Below, piece after piece: positions 35,522 through 44,030 of a DNA stretch of 64,000 bases. The stretch covers positions 62,001 through 126,000 of the forward strand of contig JAQWRY010000003.1 of the NCBI GenBank assembly GCA_029243485.1, written 5' to 3'. The position numbers and the translations under genes were made by a program. Each line of letters opens with the position of its first letter. The stretch's first letter is position 1. The stretch comes from Candidatus Binatia bacterium (GTDB lineage: Bacteria > Desulfobacterota > Binatia > UBA12015). The notes under the pieces were generated by a model. It had not been told where the DNA came from and made no database searches. It saw nothing but the letters and a program-made list of their open reading frames with translations.

Positions 35522-35539
35522 CGCGAAGGCGGTGAGACA

Positions 35540-36517
35540 ATGAGCGATATGAGACAGGCACTGGCCCGCTTCATCGCGGAGAAGACCGACGGGCCCGCGG
35601 AAGTCCACGAGCTCTCGCGGATCTCCGGCGGGTTCTCGTACGAGACGTGGAGTGCGCGCGCGAAGTGGCGCGGCGGTGAGGGGCATCTGGTCGTTCGGCG
35701 GGAGCCGCGGGGCGGCGTGCTCGAGCCGTACGATGCGTCGAAAGAGTTCCGCATTCTGCGGGCGCTGGAGGCGACTCGTGTGCCCGTGCCGAAGGCCCTA
35801 TGGCTCGAGGACACCGGCGAGGTGCTCGGGACGCGGTTCTACATCATGGAGTTCGTCGAGGGGGAGATCCCGCTCCCGTGGGACGAGTCCATTCCGAATG
35901 ATGTCCGGCAGGAGATGCATCGCCAGTTCACCGACATGCTGGCGGCGATGCACACCCTCGACTGGAAGGCCCTCGGCCTCGACTTTCTCGGCGTGCCGAC
36001 GGACGCGATGGATCCGGGAGCCCTCGAACTCGAGCGCTGTCGCGAGATCCTCGATCGCGTCGAGCTCCGACCCTACCCGCTTCTTCGCGAGATCCTGGCC
36101 TGGCTCGACGAGCGGCGTCCGAAGTCCCCGATGCTCTCGCTGATTCACAACGATTTTCGGATGGGAAACTTCGTGTGGCGCGACGGCAAGATCGTCACGC
36201 TTCTCGATTGGGAGCGCGCGTTCATCGGCGACCCCATGGTGGATGTCGCCTTCTCCCGACTCGAGAACCTGGCCGGCTGGTGCAGCATCACGGATGGGAT
36301 GGCGAAGCGGTACACCGAGAAGTCCGGCATCGCGATCGATGAGGAGCGGGTGTCCTTCTACGAGACCCTCGAGCAGCTGAAGGCGACGCTGGTCGGGCTC
36401 ACGGGTTTGCGCGCCTTCGCCGATGGCCGGACGTCCGACCTCAGGCTGGTTCAGATCGGCGCGTTCGGAGAGCAAGCCGTTCCGTCCTTGGCCAAGGCGA
36501 TTGGAGTGGGGTCATGA
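35540..36517 (+). CDS. Phosphotransferase family protein (APH-like kinase)
   Basis: 325 residues, APH/choline-kinase fold. The catalytic loop is LIHNDFRMGNFVWRDGKI (HxDxxxxN, ~205) with DFG-equivalent LLDWERAFIGDP; the N-lobe has HLVVRREPRGG (ATP Lys region replaced by Arg-rich strand). APH-like proteins next to acyl-CoA dehydrogenases are homologous to the ACAD10/ACAD11 kinase domain, which phosphorylates 4-hydroxyacyl-CoAs. That reaction is a plausible role here but is inference. Its stop overlaps the next start (ATGA). Confidence 0.85.
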   Translation: MSDMRQALARFIAEKTDGPAEVHELSRISGGFSYETWSARAKWRGGEGHLVVRREPRGGVLEPYDASKEFRILRALEATRVPVPKALWLEDTGEVLGTRFYIMEFVEGEIPLPWDESIPNDVRQEMHRQFTDMLAAMHTLDWKALGLDFLGVPTDAMDPGALELERCREILDRVELRPYPLLREILAWLDERRPKSPMLSLIHNDFRMGNFVWRDGKIVTLLDWERAFIGDPMVDVAFSRLENLAGWCSITDGMAKRYTEKSGIAIDEERVSFYETLEQLKATLVGLTGLRAFADGRTSDLRLVQIGAFGEQAVPSLAKAIGVGS

Positions 36518-36978
36518 CGGCGCGCACGCTTCCGACGCAGACGTTGATCGAAGGAATGGCGCGATGTGTGCGCGAGACGATCCTTCCGGCTTTGGAGGAT
36601 CCGAGCGCGCAGACGCAGGCTGAAGTGCTTGCGGCGCTGTTGGATGGTCTACCGGCAGCGATCTCGGCCGAGACGAACGATGCTGTTCGGGCCGATAGTG
36701 ACGCGGCTCGGACTCTCCTTACGGAGCTGGGTGGTTCGGCTCCACGTCCGCCGGCGCCCCAGGCTGTGCTCGGGGAGCTTCTGGCCGAGAATCACGCGCT
36801 TCATGGCGCGCTGCTCGGGCTCGCCACGCGGGCCCGGGCTGACGGCGACGGGGAGCGGCTGCGGTCACTCCAGCAGTACTTCCTGGCGAGTGCTCGTACC
36901 GAGCACGCGCCTACCGAGCAGGCGACGGACTTCGCATCGCTCAGCTCTCAAGAGGACTCGGCGCGTCGCGGCGATTGA
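36514..36978 (+). CDS. Hypothetical protein behind the APH-like kinase
   Basis: 154 residues, mostly helical: MARCVRETILPALEDPSAQT, a charged central part, AENHALHGALLGLATRARAD. The tail is acidic/polar (TEQATDFASLSSQEDSARRGD). Not recognised. Translationally coupled to the kinase (ATGA), so the two products probably work together, perhaps as a small helical partner or adaptor. Note the absence of Cys except one near the N-terminus, and no signal peptide. Confidence 0.6.
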   Translation: MTARTLPTQTLIEGMARCVRETILPALEDPSAQTQAEVLAALLDGLPAAISAETNDAVRADSDAARTLLTELGGSAPRPPAPQAVLGELLAENHALHGALLGLATRARADGDGERLRSLQQYFLASARTEHAPTEQATDFASLSSQEDSARRGD

Positions 36979-37009
36979 GCCGAGAGCGTAGAGAGACGCA
37001 ACGGAGAAG

Positions 37010-38074
37010 ATGATGGCAACGATGCGCGGAGCAGTACTGGTCGAGCCGTACAAGATTCGGCTCGAGGACTTTCCGAAGCCCGAGATCGACAGCGACGATG
37101 CGGTTCTCATCCGCACCGAGGGCGTCGGGATCTGCGGCAGCAATCTGCACTGGTGGACGGGCGGCGGCCCGGCGACGAAGCTCATGGAGTTCCCGATGCC
37201 GGGAGCGGGTGGACACGAATTCGCCGGAGTCGTCGAAGAAGTCGGGTCGCGCGTGACCCGGGTGAAGCCTGGCGACCGTGTCACGGTCGATCAGTTCGAG
37301 AGCCGTTCGTGCGGATACTGCTCACAGTGCACGACCGGTCTCTTCACGCAGTGCGAGAACATCGCGGCGCCGGGCCTTGAAGGCTTCTTCGACTACCTCA
37401 AGTTCACAGAGCGCGGTCTGTATCACGTGCCCGACGGCATCGAGACCTACATCAGTGCCCTCGTCCAGCCGTACGCATGCTCGGTGAGCGCCGTTCGGCG
37501 CGCGGGCATCGTTGGTGGCGAGCAGGTGGTCGTTCTCGGAGCCGGGGTCCTCGGTCTCTGTGCGGCGGCGACCGCGAAGGCACTTGGCGCCGAGAAGGTC
37601 ATCATCACCGCGAAGTACGACGCGCAGAAGAAGCTCGCGAAGAAGTTCGGCGTCGACGTCATCGTCGAGAGCGGCACGGAGAACCTGGTCGAACGGCTCC
37701 TCGAAGAGACGGGCGGGCGCGGTGCGGATCTCGTCGTCGAGACCGTCGGGAGTCACGCACCCACGCTGGGGCAGGCGCTCGAGATCGTTCGTCCGGCGAG
37801 CAAGGTGGTCGTTCTCGGTCTTTGGGACGACCTTGTGCCGCTCGACTCGTGGCAGGCGATCCTGAAGGACGTCCAGCTGCTCTTCTGTCTGAACCACGGC
37901 GTGATCGGCCACAAGGCCGACTACGAGCTGTGTCTCGACTGGATGGCGAGCGGGAAGGTTCCGGCACAAGACCTCGTGACGCACGTGATGACGTTCGAGC
38001 AACTCGAAGAAGCCTTCAAGGTGGCCGCAGACAAGACTAGCGGCTGCGTGAAGGTCATCGCACGACCCTTCTGA
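37010..38074 (+). CDS. Zinc-dependent medium-chain alcohol dehydrogenase
   Basis: 354 residues; ATG at 37010 (a second ATG follows at 37013), GGAG eight bases upstream. Catalytic zinc motifs GVGICGSNLHWWTGG and GAGGHEFAGVVEEVGSRVTR; the structural zinc Cys cluster CGYCSQCTTGLFTQC is complete; nucleotide fold QVVVLGAGVLGLCAAATAKA. Threonine-dehydrogenase/sorbitol-dehydrogenase-like zinc ADH. In this operon it would oxidise a (ring or side-chain) alcohol. The CGSN replaces the common CGTD/CGSD after the catalytic Cys. Confidence 0.9.
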   Translation: MMATMRGAVLVEPYKIRLEDFPKPEIDSDDAVLIRTEGVGICGSNLHWWTGGGPATKLMEFPMPGAGGHEFAGVVEEVGSRVTRVKPGDRVTVDQFESRSCGYCSQCTTGLFTQCENIAAPGLEGFFDYLKFTERGLYHVPDGIETYISALVQPYACSVSAVRRAGIVGGEQVVVLGAGVLGLCAAATAKALGAEKVIITAKYDAQKKLAKKFGVDVIVESGTENLVERLLEETGGRGADLVVETVGSHAPTLGQALEIVRPASKVVVLGLWDDLVPLDSWQAILKDVQLLFCLNHGVIGHKADYELCLDWMASGKVPAQDLVTHVMTFEQLEEAFKVAADKTSGCVKVIARPF

Positions 38075-38078
38075 TTCG

Positions 38079-38588
38079 ATGGCGAGCGCACTGACAGATC
38101 TGGCTCCGCACTTCTTCCAGGTGGCCTACGTCGTACCCAACCTCGAAGAGGCGGAGGCGTGGTTCGGCCGTACCTTCGGGGTTTCGTACTTCGAGCGGAT
38201 GGAAGGCGTGGCGATGGGCGAGGGGTGTCGTCATCGCGGCGGGCCGTCGGATGGTGTGCTGGATATCTCCCTCGGCTTCTTTGGTGTGACCCAGGTCGAA
38301 CTGGTGAAGCCGGCAGGCGGAACCTCGATCCACAGTGAGTTCCAGGACGCGGGCGGGACGGGGCTGCATCACATCGCCTTTGTGGTGCCCGACTTCGCCG
38401 CGACGACCGCGCGTCTAACGGGAGAACTCGGCGAGCCGGCCGCCGACGGCGTGATCGCCGGCGGGATGCGCGTCGATTTTGCCTACTACGAATGTAACTC
38501 GGCCGCGGCGTCGACGATCGAGATCCTCGGGTTCGACGCCGCGGCCCGCGATTTCATGACGGAGCTCAAGCAGAAGAGCCGTCGCTGA
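38079..38588 (+). CDS. VOC superfamily (glyoxalase-like) protein
   Basis: 169 residues. Two beta-alpha-beta-beta-beta modules: FFQVAYVVPNLEEAEAWFGR and LHHIAFVVPDFAATTARLTG. The usual first metal ligand His is replaced by Gln (FQVAYVV), while HH in the second module and the C-terminal Glu (STIEILGFD) remain. Related to methylmalonyl-CoA epimerase and extradiol dioxygenase folds. May be a lyase, epimerase or dioxygenase acting on a cleaved product. It starts 4 bases after the ADH stop, so it is co-translated. Confidence 0.8.
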   Translation: MASALTDLAPHFFQVAYVVPNLEEAEAWFGRTFGVSYFERMEGVAMGEGCRHRGGPSDGVLDISLGFFGVTQVELVKPAGGTSIHSEFQDAGGTGLHHIAFVVPDFAATTARLTGELGEPAADGVIAGGMRVDFAYYECNSAAASTIEILGFDAAARDFMTELKQKSRR

Positions 38589-38623
38589 GTTCCACGCAGC
38601 ATTTTCCACGAAAGGAACAGGAC

Positions 38624-39631
38624 TTGGTTACTCCGGAAGACGAATATCTGCATCAAGCGCCCGACGCCGAGACCGGCCTCTGGAGCGACAACTTCTGGTT
38701 CTCGATCTGTGATCGCGAGGCGGACGTGTTCGGCGTGAATCATATCCACGCAAGTACGAACCGAGACTACGTCCGCTTCAGCACGATGCTCGTGATCGAC
38801 GGTGTGCCGATGCCGTGGGCGAACAAGGTCGCGCTACCGGCCGGCGCCGCGAACGGTCCCTTCGACAAGCTCAGCGAAGGGCACATGACCTACACGGTCG
38901 TGAAGCCGCTCGAAGAACTGCGGATGACGTACGACGGCCCGCGGTACGGCTTCGACCTCACCTATCGAGCCCGCTTTCCGGTGTTCGACTATCGGGATTG
39001 TGCCGGTGGGAACCCGCTCTCGGGCGCGATGTACTACGGCGGGCACTACGAGCAGGGCCTCCACTGCACGGGAGACTTCGAAGTCCGCGGAGGCCCGCGG
39101 CCGGGCGTTCGCAAGATCAACTCGTTCGCGCACCGTGACCATTCCTGGACGTTCCGGTTCAGCACCGAGACGCCGTGGGAGCAGCCGGCCGTGACACGGC
39201 AGCAGAGCCTCGGTCACTTCTGGCCGTCGGTGCAGTTCAAGGACAAGCACCTGAACGCCTTTGGGTGGATGAACCCGGACTACGAGCCGCCGATTCCAGG
39301 CTCGCCCACGGTGGGCGGATTCCTTTCGGACGCGAACGGCAGTCGGCCGATCCAGGACTGCTCGTGTGAAGTCCGACTCGAGGACGACGGCCGCTCCGCC
39401 ATGAGCTTCCGCTATCGGTTCACCCTCCCCGACGGCGAAGTCATTCACGTCCGAACGGGTCGCAAGTACGCGCAGACGGTGAACGGCCTGATGCGCGGGG
39501 AGAACGACGCCGAGTGCGGGATGGATTGTTACGAGGGCTTCTTCGACTTCGAGGTCGAAGAGACCGGAGAGCGCGCGTACGGGTGCGCCGAGTACTCGAT
39601 CATGCCGCCGTCGCCGCGGTTCCGGTACTGA
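38624..39631 (+). CDS. DUF7065/DUF7064-type protein (copy 2)
   Basis: 335 residues; TTG start at 38624 (MVTPEDEYLHQAPDAE) with AAAGGAACAGGA upstream. Closely parallels the 34052 gene: NFWFSICDREADVFGVNHIH, FDYRDCAGGNPLSGAMYYGG, CTGDFEVRGGP, AHRDHSWTFRF, VIHVRTGRKYAQ, ETGERAYGCAEYSIMPPSP. The two copies agree at roughly half of positions over their whole length by eye. They may bind different intermediates or form a heterodimer. Function unknown. Confidence 0.75.
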   Translation: MVTPEDEYLHQAPDAETGLWSDNFWFSICDREADVFGVNHIHASTNRDYVRFSTMLVIDGVPMPWANKVALPAGAANGPFDKLSEGHMTYTVVKPLEELRMTYDGPRYGFDLTYRARFPVFDYRDCAGGNPLSGAMYYGGHYEQGLHCTGDFEVRGGPRPGVRKINSFAHRDHSWTFRFSTETPWEQPAVTRQQSLGHFWPSVQFKDKHLNAFGWMNPDYEPPIPGSPTVGGFLSDANGSRPIQDCSCEVRLEDDGRSAMSFRYRFTLPDGEVIHVRTGRKYAQTVNGLMRGENDAECGMDCYEGFFDFEVEETGERAYGCAEYSIMPPSPRFRY

Positions 39632-39650
39632 GGCGCGGAAGGAGTTCTCA

Positions 39651-40565
39651 GTGGAACGGGTCTTGGCAATCGACGTGATGAACCACCCGATCGAGGCGAA
39701 GCGTAGCCTCGGTGGGGACCCCTTCGAGTTCGAAGAGTTCAAGATCATGCTGCGGACGACTTTCAAGGCCGCAGCGTCGCCGCCTGACGACAAGAAGTCG
39801 GCGAAGAAGAAGGATCCCATGTCCTCGATGCTGCAGGGACATGCGTCGGTGAAGGAGCTCGTTCGCGACATGGACGAGCTCGGCTACGAGTACATCGTCA
39901 TCACCGCCACCAAGATGTGGTCGTATCGGCATCACCATCAGCTGATCCTCGACTACGAGGTCGATGACGTCGGGAAGCTTGTGGAGGAGTCGAACGGCCG
40001 GATCATCGGTGCGGCCAGCTACAACCCGTGGCGCATCGAGGAGAGCCTGCAGGACGTCGAGAAGGGCGTCCGCGAGTACGGCTTTAAGTATGTGTGGTTC
40101 CACCCCTTGTCATTCGGCATGGCACCGAACGACCGCCGCTTCTACCCGCTCTATGCAAAGTGCAATGAGCTCGACATTGCCGTCGGGATGCAAGTGGGCC
40201 ATTCGGCGGAGGTACTTCCGTCGGACGTGGGCCGGCCGATGTTGGTCGACGACGTCGCGATCGATTTTCCGAACCTTCGCATCAACCTCTCTCATACCGG
40301 TTGGCCCTGGGTGGACGAGTGGTGCTCCATGCTCTGGCGTCACCCGAACGTCTACGGCGACATTTCGGCGTATTTTCCGCGTAGCCTCGACGAGCGGCAG
40401 ATACGTTTCATGGACAGCTCTCGGGGCCGGGACAAGGTGCTCTTCGGCACCAACGGACTCGGCCTGCGGAAGTGTGTTGAACAGTTCCGCGACCTGCCGG
40501 TGAAGGAGGAAACGCAGCGGCGAGTGCTTCGCGAGAACGCACTCGAGTTCCTGAAGATCAGCTGA
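39651..40565 (+). CDS. Amidohydrolase family protein with altered metal site
   Basis: 304 residues; GTG start with AAGGAG upstream. TIM-barrel amidohydrolase_2 pattern: metal-type His in [13 protein letters not shown] and [16 protein letters not shown], and [18 protein letters not shown]. But the N-terminal HxH of the family is replaced by [11 protein letters not shown], and the late LFGTDxP Asp by LFGTNGLGL. So it keeps the fold while lacking some usual ligands, which suggests an altered or lost metal centre. In pathways of this type such proteins hydrolyse or decarboxylate ring-cleavage products. Confidence 0.75.
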   Translation: MERVLAIDVMNHPIEAKRSLGGDPFEFEEFKIMLRTTFKAAASPPDDKKSAKKKDPMSSMLQGHASVKELVRDMDELGYEYIVITATKMWSYRHHHQLILDYEVDDVGKLVEESNGRIIGAASYNPWRIEESLQDVEKGVREYGFKYVWFHPLSFGMAPNDRRFYPLYAKCNELDIAVGMQVGHSAEVLPSDVGRPMLVDDVAIDFPNLRINLSHTGWPWVDEWCSMLWRHPNVYGDISAYFPRSLDERQIRFMDSSRGRDKVLFGTNGLGLRKCVEQFRDLPVKEETQRRVLRENALEFLKIS

Positions 40566-40598
40566 CGTGCCCCACGACGATCAGCTGACGCGCCCCAC
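40556..40598. repeat. 20-bp direct tandem repeat at the amidohydrolase stop
   Basis: GATCAGCTGACGTGCCCCAC at 40556-40575 recurs at 40579-40598 with one change (T to C), period 23 bases. The first copy contains the amidohydrolase stop codon and the second lies just before the ribosome binding site of the next gene. It looks like a recent slippage duplication. Confidence 0.8.
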
Positions 40599-40612
40599 AA
40601 GGAGATGCACGG

Positions 40613-41341
40613 ATGGGTAAGCTCGATGGAAAAGTAGCGGTCGTCACAGGCGGTGGTTCCGGAATCGGTTTCGGCATTGCCGAACGTTTTGCTGAAGAAG
40701 GTGCCAAGTTGGTGTTGGTCGGCAGAACCCAGGAGCGTCTGGGTCGAGCCGCCAAGGCGATCGGCAACGGCGCGATCGGCATCGCCGCGGACATGAGCGT
40801 GGAGTCCGAGGTGAAGGCCCTCTTCGACCAACTCGAGCGCGTGGATCACCTCGTGACGTGCGCCGGTGGTGCGGTCTTCGGCACGATTGACGGGCTTCCC
40901 GCGCACGAATGGAAGGCTCTCTTCGAAGGCAGGTTCTTTGGACAGATCTATTGCTGTCATCATGCGGTTGCGAAGATGCCCGAGGGAAGCACCATTCTTC
41001 TCTGCTCGGGAATCGCCGCAGAGGCGTACGTTCCCGAGTATAGTGGCGGCGCAGCGCTATGCGGCGCCGTGAACGCGCTCGGGAAGAATCTCGCCGTCGA
41101 GCTCGCACCCAAGGGGATCCGCGTCAACGTTCTCTCGCCGGGACTCGTCGAAGGTACGGAGATCAAGAACAACCTCGCAGAAGAGAAGCTCGCGGCGTTC
41201 TGGGAAGACACGGTGAATCGCATTCCCGCCAGGCGTGCGGGGACCGCGCGTGACACAGCAGATGCCGCGTACTTTCTCGCGACATGTGGATACGCAAGCG
41301 GAATCGTCATCGACGTTGATGGCGGCTGGACCGCTACGTGA
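40613..41341 (+). CDS. SDR family protein lacking the YxxxK pair
   Basis: 242 residues; AAGGAG upstream. Nucleotide motif [10 protein letters not shown] and the C-terminal [13 protein letters not shown] are normal, as is TCAGGAVFG and Ser in [10 protein letters not shown]. At the place of the catalytic YxxxK the sequence reads [20 protein letters not shown], with no Lys at the position that follows a Tyr by four. So catalysis by the standard SDR mechanism is doubtful; it may use other residues or be a binding or structural subunit. Last enzyme gene before the TonB receptor. Confidence 0.78.
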   Translation: MGKLDGKVAVVTGGGSGIGFGIAERFAEEGAKLVLVGRTQERLGRAAKAIGNGAIGIAADMSVESEVKALFDQLERVDHLVTCAGGAVFGTIDGLPAHEWKALFEGRFFGQIYCCHHAVAKMPEGSTILLCSGIAAEAYVPEYSGGAALCGAVNALGKNLAVELAPKGIRVNVLSPGLVEGTEIKNNLAEEKLAAFWEDTVNRIPARRAGTARDTADAAYFLATCGYASGIVIDVDGGWTAT

Positions 41342-41474
41342 CTTCTAAAACAAAAACTCGCGTTGCTCGACTCTCGATGCAGCGGATATGACGAACCTCA
41401 CTGGAACCCCGCCCGCCCTCGTCGGTCCGGTGCCCTATGTGCGGCGCCCACGACCCCACTCTATCGGAGCCTGC

Positions 41475-43997
41475 ATGTTCTTTCGCTTTCTGACCGTTCT
41501 CACCAGTCTCGCCTTCGCTCTGGTAATCGCGCTCGCGAGCGCGTCCCACGCTTTCGCGCAGGATAGTGAGAGCTACCACGAGGGGCAGGACGGGGCGCCG
41601 GATTACACCGCGGACGAAGAGGCGGGGACCGACCCGATTCCGGCCGACGAGCCGCACAGCTTCGATGAGCCGGAGCCCGGCATCGAAGTCGTCGCACCGA
41701 CGAAATCACGCAATGAGGGCATCGGAGTCGAAGAGCTGGTCGTTACCGCGCAGAAGCGCGCGCAGAACATCCAGGATGTTCCGATCTCGATGACGGCCCT
41801 CACCAGTCAGTTCATCGAAGATTCCGGGCTCACCAGCGTTCTCGACATGTCCCAGTACGTTCCGAACGTGCAGATCAACGCAGTCACGGATTCCCGTTCC
41901 ACCGCGATTCGAATTCGAGGCATCGGCAGCGACGGGAACAACGCGGGGATTGACGCGAGCGTCGGCGTGTTCATCGACGGCGTGTTCCAGGGGCGCTCCG
42001 GCGCGGCCTCGATCACGGATCTCGCGGATGTGGAGCGAATTGAAGTCCTGCGAGGCCCGCAGGGGACTCTCTACGGAAAGAACACCGCGGCCGGCGCGAT
42101 TAATGTTGTGAGCAAGAAGCCGATCATGAACGTCTGGGAGGGGTTGATCGAGGGCCAGGCCGGCAACTACCAGAACCGTCAGGTCCGCGGCTCGATCAAT
42201 ATCCCGGTCCTCGATGACACGGTAGCGCTCCGGCTGTCCGGCTACTACGTACACCGCGGTCCCTTCGACGAGCTGCTGTCCGGTGGAGGTGTGAACGATC
42301 TCAACCGGAACGGCGCTCGCCTGCGCGGTCTCTTCAACATCACCGACGATCTCGAGTTGATCCTCTGGGGCGACTACGGCTCGGAATCCTCGAAGTGCTG
42401 CGTCGCCGACATCCTGACCTACGAGGGCTTCCCGAATCTAGATGTCGTTTTTTCCGATGCCTTCGCGTCGCAGATCGACGGGATCGGCAGTCTCGAAGGT
42501 GCGACGGGGCGCCCCCTGCCGCCCGTGGATCCCTTCGATCGTGTCGTCGATGCAGACCAGAAGAGCACGAACGACCTCACGATCTGGGGCGTGGCGGGCG
42601 AGCTGAACTACGATATCGACGACTATATTATCACCTGGCTGAACGCGTATCGGCAGTTCAGCAGCTTCAGCATCCTCGACGGCGACTTCTCAAGCTACGA
42701 CGCGGTCCTCAGCAAGACCGACGAGGAGTTCGAGCAGGTCTCGTCGGAGTTGCGTGTCACGTCGCCGTACGGAGAGGACCTAGAGTACGTTGCGGGGCTC
42801 TTTTTCTACTACCAGAAGGACAACACCGTCGGTCAGACCGGGATTTCTCGCGAGTGGTTTCAGGCGTCGGATTCTCTTCGCGACCTATTCCTGGATTTGG
42901 GCGAGCCGGACGAGAACGGTCGGATCTTCAACGTCGACACGAACGTTCACAAGACGTGGAGCTACGCGTTCTTCGGGCAGGGCACGTACCACCTCGCGGA
43001 TCAGTGGGACGTCACGATCGGTGTGCGCGGCACGTACGAAGAGAAGAAGCGCGTGGGCACGCAGATTTCGGGTTTCAAGGCCGCGGATGCCGGCATCTTC
43101 GGCCCAGACCGATTCGCCGACGAGGGCTTCAGCGTCTTCAACGTCTCTCCGATGGGCGCTCTGATGTACTACCCGACCGAAGACGCGATGGTCTTTGCGA
43201 AGATCGCGCGCGGCTTCAAATCGGGCGGCTTTAATCAGCTTCGAACGGTCGACGGGCTGGACACCAGGTTCGACGACGAGAAGGCGACCGATGTCGAGGC
43301 AGGCATTCGTACGGCGTGGTTCGATCGGATGCTCACCTTCAACGCAACGTTCTTCTACACCTGGTACGACGACTTCCAATCCCAGGCGTTCGACGGAAGC
43401 TCGTTCCGGGTGACGAACGCCGGCAGCCTGACCAGTTACGGTGTCGAGACCGACGGGCTGTTCATCCCACATCCGATGCTCGTAGCCGGTTTCGGGACCG
43501 GGTACCTGCACGCTCGCTACACCGACTTCGACAGCGCGCCGTGTACCTCCGCGCAGGAGTTCGGGAAGCGTATCGAGGCCGGGAATCTCGTGGCACCGAC
43601 GGGCTGCATCGCCGACCTGACCGGAAGGCCCCTCGACAACGCACCGGAATGGACCGTGTCGACGTTTGCGCAGTTCACGGTGCCGTTGGGCGATGCACCA
43701 TGGGGTAATTGGTCGCTTCTCGGCTTCCTGCGGGCGGAGTACAGCTACCGCGACCGCGCGTACCTCGGGCAGGATCTCGACGAGAATCTGGTTCAGGATC
43801 CGGTGAACCTCGTGAATCTCCGCGGCGGCATCCGCACCGAGGACGATGCCTGGGAGCTCACCTTTTGGACGATGAATCTCACGAACGAAAGCTACAATGT
43901 GGTCGGTTTCGACGTGCCGATCGTGAGTGGCTTCGCCGCGATCAACGGCCCCCCGCGCACCTACGGCGCGACTCTGCGTTACCGCTGGTATCCGTGA
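41475..43997 (+). CDS. TonB-dependent outer-membrane receptor
   Basis: 840 residues from ATG 41475 (signal peptide FFRFLTVLTSLAFALVIALA, cleaved after AFA); upstream ATG 41388 would add 29 non-signal residues. A ~45-residue acidic segment follows, then the TonB box/plug region EELVVTAQKRAQNIQDVPIS and the barrel with LRGPQGTLYGKNTAAGAINV, EKATDVEAGIRTAWFDRMLT and the C-terminal strand GATLRYRWYP. It imports a large or scarce substrate across the outer membrane by TonB energy, the expected uptake route for the operon's substrate. Separated from the SDR by 133 bases, so it may have its own promoter. Confidence 0.93.
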   Translation: MFFRFLTVLTSLAFALVIALASASHAFAQDSESYHEGQDGAPDYTADEEAGTDPIPADEPHSFDEPEPGIEVVAPTKSRNEGIGVEELVVTAQKRAQNIQDVPISMTALTSQFIEDSGLTSVLDMSQYVPNVQINAVTDSRSTAIRIRGIGSDGNNAGIDASVGVFIDGVFQGRSGAASITDLADVERIEVLRGPQGTLYGKNTAAGAINVVSKKPIMNVWEGLIEGQAGNYQNRQVRGSINIPVLDDTVALRLSGYYVHRGPFDELLSGGGVNDLNRNGARLRGLFNITDDLELILWGDYGSESSKCCVADILTYEGFPNLDVVFSDAFASQIDGIGSLEGATGRPLPPVDPFDRVVDADQKSTNDLTIWGVAGELNYDIDDYIITWLNAYRQFSSFSILDGDFSSYDAVLSKTDEEFEQVSSELRVTSPYGEDLEYVAGLFFYYQKDNTVGQTGISREWFQASDSLRDLFLDLGEPDENGRIFNVDTNVHKTWSYAFFGQGTYHLADQWDVTIGVRGTYEEKKRVGTQISGFKAADAGIFGPDRFADEGFSVFNVSPMGALMYYPTEDAMVFAKIARGFKSGGFNQLRTVDGLDTRFDDEKATDVEAGIRTAWFDRMLTFNATFFYTWYDDFQSQAFDGSSFRVTNAGSLTSYGVETDGLFIPHPMLVAGFGTGYLHARYTDFDSAPCTSAQEFGKRIEAGNLVAPTGCIADLTGRPLDNAPEWTVSTFAQFTVPLGDAPWGNWSLLGFLRAEYSYRDRAYLGQDLDENLVQDPVNLVNLRGGIRTEDDAWELTFWTMNLTNESYNVVGFDVPIVSGFAAINGPPRTYGATLRYRWYP

Positions 43998-44011
43998 CCC
44001 ACCGCGCCGCC

Positions 44012-44022
44012 GGGGGGGGGGG
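44012..44022 (+). repeat. Run of eleven G
   Basis: An uninterrupted tract of 11 G lies between the TonB receptor stop and the end of the convergent kinase gene. Not in a coding region. Such tracts are prone to slippage and to base-calling errors. Confidence 0.8.
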
Positions 44023-44030
44023 CGTGTTGC

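Noticed and set aside
33338-35686. 782-residue minus-strand frame across the SDR, DUF7065-type and PPOX genes
   Set aside because: Spans three plus-strand genes with strong motifs and ribosome binding sites; no domain recognised in it.
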